In this document: in pieces, positions 36,301-48,801 of the stretch
How the letters are laid out: every line of letters starts with the position of its first letter
Numbering within the stretch: position 1 is the stretch's first letter
Assembly: GCA_004431415.1 (NCBI GenBank)
Contig: QPMI01000578.1
Location: forward strand, 40,054 to 104,053
DNA from: Cyanophora paradoxa
Taxonomy: Eukaryota; Glaucocystophyceae; Cyanophorales; Cyanophoraceae
Length of the DNA stretch: 64,000 nucleotides
Reading direction: 5' to 3'
Notes under the pieces: model-generated
Databases searched by the model: none
Seen by the model: the letters and a program-made list of their open reading frames with translations, nothing else
Told to the model about the DNA's origin: nothing
Made by a program: the position numbers and the translations under genes

Positions 36301-39300
36301 AGAGTTCCGCGGATAAGCAGACGGCGGAGCGATGCGGTGCGAACGTCCACCACAAGCGTCATCCATGATGGAACTGTTACCTGCACGCCAGTATCGTGAG
36401 CCCGTTCCATTCTGGATCAAGCGAAAAGCGTTTGAAATAAGAGGCGCACATCGTCGCCGTCCTTGGGCAGCGTCCCGTTCCACGTGGCGTTGGCGTCCGA
36501 CCAGAGATAGAAGTCTCGCGTTATGTTCGGAGCAGGCTTGCTGTTGTCGGGCGGTGGAGGGCAGCCGGTGTGGGGGCACGCTGCGGATGGCACGACGTCC
36601 TCAGTACAATTGCAATTGCAAGTCGCAGACGTCAGACGCGGGCAGAGGAGCTGTCGCTCGCGCACCGTGAACGAGCGTGCGCATGTAAGTCGGCGCAGTG
36701 TTGTTAATTACACCTGAGGAAAAGTTTACACTCGGCAGGAGGGCAGCCGGTCTTTCTCATGAACAGGCACGTGCACTGACCTACAGCAATAGTCCAGGAC
36801 CCGTCCGTGACTCTGCTGCTCATTCCGGAAAGGGGGTTGGAGTAAAGGCGAGATACGTCAAGCCCGGTAATGTTTGGCTGAAGTTCGACTTCAGTGTTGT
36901 AGAGAACTCTCCCGTAGACGTGTACGTGATCGGGCTTTGGATTCGCGGCGAAGTCGATTTGCAGGAATGCTTGCTCGTGAGGCTGCGCCTGCGATCAGCA
37001 TATATATATTCGACCCGACGTCGACTTGAAGCACCTGCCACGCAGACGTCTGCAGATCGAACCCGGTAGGGTCGACGTAGGCAGTCGGATCCGGCACGCC
37101 GGTCCCTGTAAAATCCCATTGTAGAGAATAGCGGCGTCCGACCTTGATCTGCGCGAATCGCTCGCTCGATCAGACCGCACAAGCAAGTAATCTGAGCAAC
37201 CATAGACGGAAGCGTGCCATGAACACGTAGCCGTTCTCGTTAGGTTGCGACCATTGGACGGCAATCGTGGCTTTCGTCTCGACATCCGTCACCTGTTGTA
37301 GCCGGTCAATCTCAACTCGAGTCTCTTCGGGCGATCCCGCGAGTGCAAAAGCGCCGCTAGAGACTTTTTGCGCGCTCGCGTTCCGCACCAGTAGGTCGAC
37401 CTTGTCAAGAGTCGTCGGAGCCATTGCGCTACGAAAAGAATAAATGCTCGCGCTTTAAAGAACCCCCATGTACATGCCAGCTGCAGATGCAGGCCTCGGG
37501 TGGGATTTAACTTGCTCACCCTCCGGACATGAACACACGACGGAAAGCGGTTCCATTGCAGATCACGCCCTTGAAGGTGTCGATGTAGGGTGTGCACTCG
37601 GCCGGATATGATTTGGTGAAATCCGTATTAAAGATCACTTGCGCTCTCGGCTGGCCAGTGAGAGTGCCATCAAGATCGGTCAATGTTCCTGTCAGCGATT
37701 ATTTCGATAAGCTCTTTGATCGATAGCCAGCGTTCGTCCTATTTCTGCCGGTGCACCTATGTCTTGACGGACAAAGTACGATCGTGTGGCGACGTTTACA
37801 AAGTTCAACTTTTCTGTCCATCTGTGGGCGATCGCGAGGTATACGTAGGGGGTCGACGTCATAATTGAAGTATAATGGAAATTGGGATTATTCGACGGGA
37901 TGGAGCCACGCACGTGTTGAAGCCGCCCTGGAGACCTGCAGTTTTGGCACACACAGTCATGGCGGTGTCGCCGGGATGCGTCGCGAAATTGACGAAGGTC
38001 TGTGGGAGGGCGCGGTTATATATAGATATGCAATTGAAAAAAACTATGGAAAAGAACGAATGAAAGCAGATGTATGAAAATGCGCTGACAATGTTCGAGA
38101 TCGTCATCCTGCACGAGTGCAGCGTTAAAGCAGAGTCGCGGGGTGGGATGCATATGGGTGCATGTGCAACGGCGTTCCCAGATCGGTGCAGCGCACCCAT
38201 AGCTCTTCGGCGTCCAGATGCCGGAGCGTCCGGTGGCTGCGGCCGGATCCTGCAGCTCGTTGTGGCCAGAATGCCCGACGATGACCAGATCCTCCATCTT
38301 CGTCATGTTTTCGTGCTGCACCTGAAAGGCGAGTTATGATTAGTACACCATTATAATTGATTTTGCTTTCACAAGCGCGCGCTCGTCGTGATCGCGCACC
38401 AAAAAGCGGCCAGATCCGTATGTTCCACCTGAAGACGCCCAGGGACATGATCAGCATTCACACTACATGGAGAAAGGATCGATCTTTTTTACAGCACGCA
38501 CTGAATCGAATGTCACGCCAGCCTGGCAACAAACGGCGGTAGCGCTCAGCAGAGGAAAGGAACTGAAAGATCCATGGGCGTACCATCGTCTCCAGGGTGA
38601 ATGCCCGAGACTTCGATGCCGTGATTCAGATTATCGACAAAATTCATGTCGCGGAATATGACCTGCGCGTCAATAAATAAGTTTCGGTGTTCTCAAGGGA
38701 AGGGGTACAAGTGTCCCGAGCGCACCGAAGTAATGGCAGTCGCTGTTAGCCCATTCCGGGCGTTCGCTGGCGTGCGAATGGCCATGCATTATAATTAGAA
38801 GGCTCAAATCGAACAATCAAACAGATCTAGAGAATTCAGACCATAGCTCGTGAAGTTCTCAAAAACGGCCCACGACCGGTTCCTGATCCGCGTTCTGATG
38901 TCCGAATGGCACGGCGTCGTCGAGGGGAAGTACTCCGGGAAGATGCGGAACCCATATCCGGTGCAGCTGCGCGCAGAAATCGATATCCGGAGGCATCGGC
39001 GTGTGAAGGAGGGATTGCCTTTGACTCACCTGTGCGCTGAGTTATTGCGGAAGGTTCCCATTCTCTCATACTTGGCGCAAACGTCGGGCTTCGTGCCAGC
39101 CGACGCGCCCGTCTGCAGCCTGCAGTCCGCGTCGTGAGTCGACATTTCTAAGTTGAGCTGTCCGACACATTGAATTTCGCTAAACATGAAATCGAAGAGC
39201 GCACGCATCGAGTTTGTACCAGTATCCCCACATTCCGCCGACCGCGACATTATTGGTGCTGCGTGCCAGCAATTAAATTACATTGAATCTAACTGTATAA

Positions 39301-42300
39301 GTATACATGCAGCTCTTGTCACGCACACGACGTTGTTTGGATGGCTGTTTCAGCAAATTAAATAAACTCTTGTCAGTACGTGGGCTTATTCAAAGGCGTA
39401 GCTGTAGGATCTTTCGGGCACGCACACGAGCCAGTAACCGGTCGGTTCTTGGTCTTCGTTGAGAAGGGACTGCGATGCAATAACATTGACGACGACATTC
39501 TGATCGATTACATTCCCGGTCTCTACACCGTCCTCGGTCTGCGCCAAACGAAACTCAGTTATATATCTGAAAACGTCACTAGTACTGTAAGCTGCAGCTG
39601 CAAGCCGCTGAGCGAAGATGTGCGCACAAAGTACGCGTTGCCTTGAATGTGGTCTGTACATGTGGAAGAACCGAGTGCACGTGCGAGGGGGTTGCGAGCG
39701 TGCATTAGCTTCAAGACATCAGAGAGGGATAAATATATCTAGATCTGTCAACGGGCGCACAGCCGACGTTGCGGATGACTCGGAGATCGTTCACCGCGTG
39801 AAGGGCTATGATGCGGTTCCACGAATAGTGGACAGCGTTCGAACGGAAGTAGCTCTGGGAAACGTTGTTCATCCTGAATTCGAAATTAGTTTCGTCACGG
39901 TCATGATCAGCACTAATATTATATATAATCGCGAAGAACGTCGTAATGGATGAATTCTGACGCACATGTGACTGCGAAGGTTCATTCAATTTTTTGATGT
40001 TAGAAATCATCACAGATCTAGAGCTCGAGAAGGACTACGTAATAGCGCACAAGTGAATTGCGTAGCGCCCGAGGTTGAAAGCCTGCCCTACATTGTAGAA
40101 CTCTGCGCGCAAGCTTGTGGTCAGGGGGCTATATATAGCTTCTGAGTTCGTTTGAAAGGCGTGCTTACCAACATTATCTTTTGAGCGCGAGAACGGAAGG
40201 CAAGGTCAGATCAATTTACTCGGATTCGTGTGAAAAGTGGAGCGATCGCGGCGCACCAATGCGAGTTGTGCTAGGCATGTCGGCCATCGAGTGCACGAAC
40301 AGAACAGCGCCAAAACGGTAGCCCAAAGATGCGGGATCGCCTTGCAGTTTCACATTTCGCGTGAGATAAATCACCTGCGAAATTGCAGATCGGCGACGAT
40401 TGGCAATGCAAAAATCTGCTGCACGCACCTCGCCGCGCATGTCGACATCGCGTGGTCCGAATCTCTCGATAACTGATGTTGCAAATATAATAAGCAATTG
40501 CGAGGTCAACAAAGGAAGACTCCCATTATCATCATGGGGTCCTTGCGCACCGCCTAGGTGTTTGTAGGCAAGAGGACGATCCAGGAAGACGGTGCGACGG
40601 TCTGCGGAGATGCCAGTAATGATTCGCTCCTCAGATTCTTTTTCAGCGTCGAATCCGGTGGAAGCGACGACGATCTTGCCCCCAATGTCCCCTGCCGGTC
40701 CCCATCACAAATTGCGGCGAAGACCCCAATCAGCAGAGAACATATAGATCTCACAATTAACTTCGTCTTTGAGCGTTCTGCAGCGCCGAGGGCAATCAAG
40801 AAATTAGAGAGAAAGAGAGAGAGAGAGAGGACAGAAGGGACGGGGGCGAGGGAAGGGGGGAACTTACATGTTCATGGACCCAGCCCAAACGGTCTGCGAA
40901 ATTCGCATACATCGCATACGCAAGTAAGTTTGGCGTCGAGATCTAGCCATGGCATGAGCAGAATGAAAACCCGACGGACCGACGCGAGCTTTGTCCAGGG
41001 CAGACGAGGCACGCCGTGCATGTCGAGCACGCCGCCCCGCTGGGCAAGAACCTTCGCTCCGAACTTCGGGATTTCCTTTGACATTGGCGTTCCGTAGAGC
41101 GTGATAGTAGCCTTGTGAGTGAATGGCTGATCAGCGGTGCCTATTTGGATGCGGGCCTTGGGACCTCTCATCATGATCCACTCTGCGTGCAGCTCGAGAT
41201 CTTGGTTGTCGTCGAAGATAAGCTGGCCTTCGACGACAATGAGGCGAAGCTTTGGCGGCGAAATGTCCATGAGTATCGTCTGGTCTTCCGGGACCCAGAT
41301 AGAATCGCCCTCAACCGGCGGCGGATCGCCGCCCCAAGTAGTGCGGCGCGACCACAGATCCACAAACTGATACGTTCCCTGCACGACGGCGACTCCTAGC
41401 CCTGGAATAAAGACTCGGGGTACGAAGATCGAATTGTTCTTGCACGGAGCCGTCTGCCGCACGCCAGCATGAGCGCCGAGAGCAATTGTTGTAAACATAT
41501 ACCATCATTTCTGCGCGCACCTCGCAAATAATAACTGTGTCATTGGCACCTGTGACCCTGCACGGCAGGCCATTCGGGCCGACGGATATTTCGGGGAGCT
41601 CGGCATCCGGGGAAGAAAGCTGCGATCCTTGGAGAGTGATGAGCTGCGCGCAGGATACAATTGTAGATTAGAAGCCGCTGGGAGGGAGGCAGGAAGCATT
41701 CAGTCAGTCGCACCGTTCCTCCAGCTGTAGATCCACGGTTCGGGGAGAGGGACGTAATGACAGGCTGGAAATTGTCGGGGTAGGAGAACAGTGAGTAGAA
41801 GGTCGACACGTTGGCCCCAGCGACGCTGCTAGAGAAAACCTCTACTCTGACGGGGCAGTCGGCGGCCGAGCTGATAAACGGTGAGGTTTTTGACAGAGCG
41901 CCCGTGCGACAGACGACCGTGGATGTATTGACGGAAATGACCGTGCAGTTCACACCGCAGAACGACACGCCTGTTGCTCGTAGCCCGGCGTCGTCAAAAC
42001 CCGAGCCGACGAGTGTGATGATTGCTCCGCCGCCTCGGGAGACTGCGCTCGGCTGCACAGACGAGACGGCAATGGCGACTCCGAACTTGGCGGAGCTTTG
42101 AACCGTCGATAATCCCCTATCAGCAACCAGGACAGTGATCTTTTGTCCAGAGCCCGCACGCCCCGCGGCAAGGGTGCAGACTATGGAGCCCGACGTCGCG
42201 GATGGAGTGCTGACAGACAAGACGGCGCACTGCGAAGTTCCGACCGCCACCGTCACATCTGAAGCGGAAAAGCCGGCTCCAAGCTGACCGGATATCGTAA

Positions 42301-45300
42301 TCGGTGATCCGGCTGCGGCCCACGCAGGTTCGACAGCCGTTACAACCGGGGTGAACTCGACGGCGCTGGAGTATGTGAGAGGTTGCGCTGACACGGTTCG
42401 TCCGTTGACAGTAACCGCTACTGCCGCAGAGCCCGCAGCGCTAGCGGGCAGGCGGCAAGAAATTCTGTTGGGCGACACCGCATTGAAGGAGACGTTGCAA
42501 GCCTTGCCGGCCACGCTGACTGACACGTTCCGCGCATCCGAGCCGAATCCGGATCCATCGAGGCGCAGCATCGCACCTCCGTTGATTGAGGAAGAGGTTG
42601 AAAGGGAGCCATCCGATTTCTCGATCCCCGTCGCAGTCACCGCGTGCTGATATATGAAGGTGGTAGCTGGGTTGGGCACGTTACCGCGTCCCGCAACGTA
42701 CACAACGAGCGGGAAAGTGCCAGCCAGACCCTTGCCGAGAGTGCAGAAGATTGTGTCGTTATCAGGAGCGTCCGAGCGCTGAACGTCTGTTACTATGCAG
42801 CCTGCAGGCCCCACGGTGACGATGTATGGCTCGGCAGCGTCCACGCCAGTGAGGTCTGGCAACGTGCCCTTGATTGCCAGGCTACTTCCTTCGGTGCCCG
42901 AAGTGGGCTCGACCGAGACAATGGTAGAGCCATCGGTGACATCGATCCCGCAGAGCGGAGCGATGGTGTCGAGGCAGACGACGTCAGCGCCGCCGATCGA
43001 GCTCAGGACGTACGTTCCCAGCGCCGACTCTGGGACGGACTGCATGTCGCACCAGAGCTCGCCAACGGAGATGTTCAGCACAAGACAGTCCAGAAGAGTC
43101 GAGTTTTTCTTCAGCGTGACCCGCGCTTGCTGCGCTGAAGGGTTCACCGTTCCGACAAGGCCCAGGCGAAGATGCGTGCCTCCAGTAAACAGAGTCTTTT
43201 TGCTGGACATCGAGGTTACGTGGGCCGCGAACGTGTACGCAAGGTCCCCGCTGGCCGCGCCGACGTCGGGGAACACGACCGACAGGTTGAAACTGCCTGG
43301 CCGGCCTGCGCCCGCAAGGCACTCGATGTGAGTGCTGTTGAAGGCGGTGGCGTCCACAGTGCATTCAACCCCGCCCATCGCAACTCTCGGTTGCTTCGAA
43401 GAGAGGTCGAAGCCAGTGCCTTCAATAGTAACGGCCATGCTTGCCGCGCCGATCGTGGGGCGAACGGAAGTGATCGAAGGCGTGCGGGCTGCGATTCCGA
43501 GTGATTAATCACTAGCTATATAGAAATTACGGACTTATTGAGCATGTAATCAGCGATCGCTTATATGCACCAGGATCAAAAGAGTACGAAAGCAATGTGC
43601 CGGTCGCGACATCTCGCATCGGCACCTGCAGCTGCACATCTCCAAACAGGACGGAAGTCGCGATCACGCTGTGGGTGATGCCGGCGACGGGGTCCGCGCT
43701 TGCCGCCGTCGGAGTGCATACCAATGCCTTCCGAGCCGCAGATACGACGGCGCACGACACGTTCGCAGACGGGCCTTGGAGCGTGACCTCGGACAGTTGG
43801 GATCCGGTGGGGAAGCCGCTACCAGCGAACGTGATGAAGTTGCGACCGAGAAAAGAGCCAGAAGTGGGGGACACGCTCGAGATGTCTGCGTCAGGCGTGA
43901 GAAAGAGCTCGCGTTTGCAGGTGATCAGGCGGTAGATTTGAATGCATATGCTCACATGTGCCAACGGAAACAGTCACTGCACTCGAAGACCGGCCGTAAC
44001 TGGACGTCAGAACGGCGACTCGCTGGTCCCCAATCGGAAGGCGATCTCGCACAACGCAGAACAGAGCTGTATCATTTGAGAGGTTGGAGTCGATTTGGCA
44101 ATTTACATCGCCGATACTAGCTGAAATAGCGCTGGTGAGCTTCGTGCCGACGATTGTGAAGCTAGTCGATTCTCCGAAAGATCCGATCGAATCAGGAGTA
44201 ATGCTGGTCACACTTGGCGTGGAATCTGCGGGACAGTTCTGAAATCACAAACGTGCAAATTCGAATCCATGAAAAGGGCCGGGCGCGGGCTCACCCGCGG
44301 AGGTAGAGACTGCTCCAACGAGCTGCCTCGTCTGTCCGCTGATTGTGACAGTGAGACCATAGGTATTTGCACTCAAGGCCGGGGCGGTGCAGATGATGCT
44401 TTCGTAGCTCACGACAACAGCCGAACAAGGCTCCCCGCCGACAGTAACCGAGACTTCCGACGTATTTGTGACGGGGCCCATCGCAGCGCCAACAATGGTG
44501 AAGTTGTTTCCGCCTACATCAAATTAAACGTCAAGAAGGCCGCGAGAATGTCAAGCACAGTAGCGCACCCAGCACGCCGACAGACGTTGGAGTCACGGAA
44601 TCGACCCCTGCAGAAATGCTATCGGCGAGAATACGAAGAATCGAAAGAACATGGAAGTATTTATAAAATTAGGCGCACGGAGATTGTACGTGAACGTCGC
44701 GGAAGACCTGCTCAACCCCAGCGGAAGGACGTTGAGGCTTACGGAGTACAGACCCGCAACGATGCGAGGGAGGGTACACGAGACGACCGTGCTCGAGGCC
44801 GCGAAAGCGCTGCACGCTTCCTTCCGGCTGCCTTGGATGAGGTGCACGCTAACGTCGTAGGTCCCGTTGAGCGTCTTGAAGTCGCCGGTCAGCGTCATCG
44901 TCTCACCACCGACGCCGGAGGTTGGGGAGATAGAGTTCACGACAGCCGTCGCCTCTGCGTCGAGCAATGATCATGAGAAAGGAAGCTAATTTATTTCACA
45001 GAACTTCATATTTTCTCTAGATCTGCAGCGCTGATTGTTGAGCGGATGTTCGCACCGCTCGCGTAAGAGAGACTGCAGCTGCTGTTCTCGGAGGGGCGAC
45101 AGTAGGCTTGTATATTGTTGGACCAGACTTGTACCTGCGGAGTTGTTTCTGCGGGGCGGAGGTGTCAGAACATGAGCAAGTAATTGCAAGCCACCACGAA
45201 GCGAAATGTGTGCACCGACGGTTGACAGCATCTCAGCGGGTATAGGCGCAAACAGAACGCCGCCGCGAATGACTTCTGACACGGAAACGGCGATCGTATC

Positions 45301-47860
45301 GTTAAGGTCCGAATTCAATGAATTCTGCAGTCGAAGGTTGGAAGCATCTACGACGAGGTCAGGAAGGTCGCCCGGCAGGTTCTTGAATTTCATCTGAATT
45401 TCGGGGCTCGAGGTCAGAGCCGGCTGACGAGACACAGCAGAGCGCACGCGGGCCCGGGGCCGGCGCGCGTACCCTGTAAGCTGTGCTCGGGCAGAGCGTG
45501 CGAGACGTGAAAGAGGCCTCCTTTGTCACGGCAACGTCGAGGTTGTCGAGCAGAAGAGCGTTGCTGAGGGAAGCTGCGTCCGTGTCCCAGGCGTACGGGC
45601 CGGCGCTTTGAATCCGCTTGCCGCTCAGCGGGGCCCACGAGGAGCTAATATTCCACGTCCCGGTTACGTTGGTCTCCACCGAACGAACCTTGCTTGCCGA
45701 AGCGCGTACATCTCCGGAGTCGGAGGTAGAGAACGCGGGCACGGGTGAGCACGTCTTGACGGAAACCTTCGCAGCCATCAGCCATCATGATCAATTTTTA
45801 AACATTGCAACTGATCGATTGACGCGCAAGGCCGCACAGTGTACTGGTACTTCACAGTGTCTCCAGAAGAAAGGTCTTCACGGGTGACGTCCACGCCATG
45901 CACCCAATCTGACGCGTACGGCCATGTCGGTGTAAGTTATATAATTATAAAATCACCTGTTCTGAACACTTTGAAACTAAAGCTCAAGCTCGGGCTTCAA
46001 ATGGCGCACCGCTTGGTAGAGTAGAAATGGACACGTCGTCAATGTGCCACGGTCCTGAAAATTGCGAAACATGCACAGTTAGGCTGCTTAGCTTGTGTGC
46101 AGATTTATAATTAGAAATTAGAGTATATCAAGTCGGGAACCTAGCAGAGTATTGACATTGTCGTGATGGAAAATCATAGATCTGATAAAGTGCGATCTGG
46201 AGCCACGATATGCGTCGAGTTGGGCGTCGAGGTCGATGCATGCACTGCGCAGAAGAACTCAAGTGAGCGTGCCGAGGCGCGACATCAATTCAAGGGTGGA
46301 GGAGACGGACTATCGCCAGGTGTTATCAGCGACGATGTTGGGCCATCGAGCGACCTCGAAGTAATTGTTTGGGCGCACTGCCCTGATAGGCATTGTCATC
46401 GCCACAGACCTCCAGCCCTCATCAACAATTTCAACTGTTTCGGGGTGCACGTGTAAACCATTAGGATGTTGGTGCGGGGCGGCCGGGGCCAAATTAAAGA
46501 TGTGCATTTATACGTAGAAGTATGCGCCCAGATCGAATCCGTGCGCACCAAGCATGTTCGCTCTGGAGGTAGGGGGGATCTTGTACGCCATGCAGACCAC
46601 GGGGAACTTTTTCCTGCATTGAGAAGGTCATTGAAAGTTTGTATACAAGTACTCATAACTGACGATCGCGATGAGACCGCAACTCACGTGTCGTATGAAG
46701 AACCGCTCAAGCCGGGGCGGCTGAGCCAGTTACCATTCTCGAAGATGCGCGTAGACAGCGATGACGTCGGCGGAAAATACACGGAGCTCGACCCTGTATG
46801 CGCATCCGTTGTGTTCCTTCTGGGCCCTGTGTCTGAATTGCGCGCAGGGTACGACTGAACTGTCGCTCCAGTCTCGAAACTGTCGTGGAAAAGCAGCTGC
46901 GCCTTGGTCCCTCGGATAATTTTATCCTGCCGGTGTGTGTTGAGCATTGAACTTATCGCGTCCTTCATCTGATCAGCCGTTGCCGTGGCAGGTACGGAGA
47001 CAGTCACTGTCTGCTCGCCAAACTTGATAGAGACGGTCATATTTGGCGGCGTCGCGGAAGCTGGAAAATCAAAGGTGATTGTCTGTACGTCGGGCGCTAT
47101 CCGGGTTGCGACGGTCAGAGTCTGGACCTCATCAAATGCCTCCATTCCCCCGTTGTGAACGTCGACTTTTCCGAGCTGCGCCTCGTTCGCCAACGGAGCC
47201 CTGTAGCAGCAATTCATTATATATATAGAGGGCAACGGTAAAACGCTGTTAAGATCTCTAGAACTAGGCTTACCCCATCCTGACGGAGATAGTATGCAAA
47301 GCGCTACCGCCGCTTTGTACTTGAAGACTTCTCATGAAAAGTTGCTCCCCCGCGGTCAGATAGAAAGTCTGGGATGTCTGCATGCATGCAGGTCATCGAA
47401 GGAACGAGCCTCGGTATTCAAGGCAGAACCGTTGAACAGAACAAGATTAATACCTGCGATGCGAACTTCCAGGTTTCGTACGCCCACGTGGAACCCGGGT
47501 TCTCGGCGATTCTAGTGAGATTCTGCATTGACGGGCCCGCCTCGAGCTCTGAATTATCGTCCGAGCCTGGGATTGCGGGACTTAGATTCAGAGCGCGCGC
47601 GTTCAATTAGTAAACAAAGATGAACTAACACAGGTAAAAGGTGTACGAAGTCGTGTACGGGGCCGTAAAAACCATGGTCATCCGTTGGCCAGTGTTCGAT
47701 TCCCAGTTCCGAGGTTGCTCGTCCGCCGCTCCCAGAATCTTGACGAGGTACGGTGGCGAGCTCGCGTTGCTCATACGGATGCGTAGTTGAGCGAGCGTGA
47801 CCGGACTCAGATTGTTCCACCTCTCCAGTCTCACGCCTCGCACTGGGAGCCAGGAATTAA
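28773..47860 (-). CDS. Giant fibrocystin-L-like surface protein with CAP domain (5' partial)
   Basis: One gene of roughly 40 exons encodes a type I membrane protein of several thousand residues. From the N-terminus it shows PA14 (about 47.86-47.28 kb), a lectin-like region (47.2-46.0 kb), about 11 IPT/TIG domains (45.0-41.5 kb), a G8 domain (41.5-40.9 kb) with a parallel beta-helix region, a second G8 (36.7-36.1 kb) with another beta-helix region, SEA-like sequence (32.4-31.7 kb), a CAP domain (31.5-31.06 kb), a Ser-Pro stalk, a second SEA-like module and a single helix with tail. PA14, IPT and two G8/beta-helix blocks in this order are the layout of PKHD1L1-type proteins. Introns are mostly 40-120 nt with GTGAGT-, GTGCGC- or GTACGT-like donors. 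No signal peptide or initiator exon is visible upstream of 47.86 kb. A 2-nt slip near 30.77 kb breaks the stalk frame as sequenced. Confidence 0.8.
30105..31040 (-). repeat. 42-bp minisatellite encoding (SP)nTETP stalk
   Basis: About 20 copies of a 42-bp unit encode 14 residues, [14 protein letters not shown], with length variants and two TST insertions. On the protein it forms an extended Ser-Pro rod between the CAP domain and the membrane-proximal module, similar to hydroxyproline-rich wall glycoproteins. Near 30768-30784 two single G residues are missing relative to other units, shifting the minus frame by 2 nt. All three minus frames and at least two plus frames stay open across it. Confidence 0.85.
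31064..31480 (-). other. CAP/SCP domain within the giant protein
   Basis: Two exons join at 31382/31312 through a 69-nt intron. Exon 1 reads [35 protein letters not shown] and YGE. Exon 2 begins NLYWSSG, giving the classic YGENLYW motif, then continues [14 protein letters not shown] and [11 protein letters not shown], close to the CAP signature GHFTQ(L/V)VW with C replacing Q. The two CAP-cavity His (LEHSS and GHFT) and the Glu of YGE are present. The fold resembles plant and fungal PR-1/GAPR-1 proteins. It sits extracellularly, just before the Ser-Pro stalk. Confidence 0.85.
34200..36665 (-). other. Second G8 domain and beta-helix block
   Basis: [17 protein letters not shown] (about 36.5 kb) leads into [33 protein letters not shown] and [20 protein letters not shown], matching G8 block 1 in order. 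Beta-helix exons follow: ATLDMRTEV (about 35.65 kb), [15 protein letters not shown] (about 35.5 kb), [18 protein letters not shown] and [20 protein letters not shown] (about 34.3 kb). Two G8/helix blocks are the PKHD1L1 and CEMIP/TMEM2-related pattern. Confidence 0.82.
40808..40832. repeat. (GA)n microsatellite
   Basis: GAGAGAAAGAGAGAGAGAGAG lies in an intron between the first G8 exon and the following IGGKIVVAS exon of the giant gene. Confidence 0.8.
40872..41498 (-). other. First G8 domain
   Basis: Shows the G8 pattern of eight conserved Gly and a beta-strand-rich core: [56 protein letters not shown] and [20 protein letters not shown]. It is followed in later exons by [26 protein letters not shown] and a right-handed beta-helix with [12 protein letters not shown] (about 39.5 kb) and [12 protein letters not shown] (about 38.95 kb). 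Confidence 0.85.
41525..44967 (-). other. Array of about 11 IPT/TIG domains
   Basis: Each unit opens with a form of I-x-S-x-x-P-x-x-G and continues with G-x-x-(I/L)-x-(I/L)-x-G-x-x-F and a C-x(30-40)-C pair. Clear starts are [14 protein letters not shown] (about 44950), [14 protein letters not shown] (about 44210), [14 protein letters not shown] (about 43880), [13 protein letters not shown] (about 43470), [14 protein letters not shown] (about 42920), [15 protein letters not shown] (about 42060) and [15 protein letters not shown] (about 41770). Most of 43.5-41.7 kb is one large exon of over 1.7 kb, while the flanking units each have their own exon. Confidence 0.8.
47280..47860 (-). other. PA14 domain exons
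   Basis: Three exons in succession give [35 protein letters not shown], then [13 protein letters not shown], then [20 protein letters not shown]. The hallmark TGxYTFxxxSDDxSEL and the later xGxxxxxxxLxxxxGG of PA14 domains are both visible. In fibrocystin-L-like proteins this module is extracellular and presumed to bind carbohydrate. Confidence 0.75.
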
Positions 47861-48224
47861 GTTTACCACATGGTAAACTTGCAACTTCACTCACTTAGGG
47901 CTGACTTTACCACACCTGTCTTTACCCCACCTAGGAAAGCCGCGCGGGGGAGCACTGCTGCCGTGCTAAATGTGCTTAGCTAGGCATAAGTGCATGGGAT
48001 CCATTGAGCGCCGATGGCCCGGTAGCTTCTGTGGTCCGTCGTGGATGCGAGCACAACTCGTCAAGAGAGCGACGCATGCGGGCTGCCTTGACTGGTTCAA
48101 GTGTTCTAAAAGGTCGTTTAGAGACGATTTGCAGCTTTTAAGGGGAGGTTGTTGGGCGGCCCGACCTCGGCCAACTTCACCCAGGCCCGACCATTATGAG
48201 CTGGGGCGCAGCGCACAGCGCTTT
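47861..48224. other. Boundary between giant gene and repeat cluster
   Basis: GTGGGGTAAAGACAG and GTGTGGTAAAGTCAG occur in tandem on the minus strand, just upstream of the first recognised PA14 exon. An AAGTGAGTG donor-like site and a CCCAG acceptor suggest one more upstream exon, but no start codon or signal peptide can be identified. A minus-strand family gene may be truncated near 48.23 kb, where GCGGTAAGCATTGAT matches the start region of the copy at 50918. Confidence 0.4.
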
Positions 48225-48725
48225 GAATGCGGTAAGCATTGATTTCAGCTACGTTACAACCGAAGTACGGCTGCCACATCGGTGCTCTTGAGACCGATGG
48301 CTGCCAATGGTTGCGTACCGAACGCTCAGACCGAGCGCCGCCGAGGTAGCCGGCGGTGCTAACGCCTCTAGCTAGCTAGATCGCGTGCTCTAGCTAGTTC
48401 TCCGACCGCCGGGTGCCGCCGTTGGAGCCTTGCTGGTGCGGTGGTCGGACGGGTACCCCCTGCGAGTAGTTCCCCCGGGCAAAGTCGCCGGGGCAAAGTC
48501 GCCGGGGCAAACTTGCCGGGGCGAAGTCGCGGTTTCCGGAGCGCAGGATCTGGAGCTGTGTTCTGCTAGCGTCCAAGTGCTGTCGGCGTGGCAAGCGGTC
48601 AAAGTGCTGTCGGCGTGGAAGCGTGGCACGTGGCGCTCGAAAAGGTGCGCCGGAGGCCTTCTTTCCGCACCCATAGCGGCCTTGCGCGTGCGTCCGTGCG
48701 GCCTCCCTTGACAGGAGCGTCTCTC
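48225..48725. promoter_or_regulatory. Shared cassette module 1
   Basis: First and longest copy of a sequence repeated near 50.9, 54.6 and 57.9 kb. It holds ACCGAACGCTCAGACCGAGC, AGCTAGCTAGATCGCG, tandem 14-bp GCAAAGTCGCCGGG units (48478-48532), two AAGTGCTGTCGGCGTGG units, and the end GGCCTCCCTTGACAG. It lies directly upstream of the gene at 48802. A promoter role is an inference from its constant position. Confidence 0.55.
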
Positions 48726-48801
48726 GCGCGGGCAGCTCCGACAGCGGAGTAGGCAGTCGGCTGCTTCTTCAGGCGCGGCGGTCTCGGCGATCGCTACTGC
48801 G

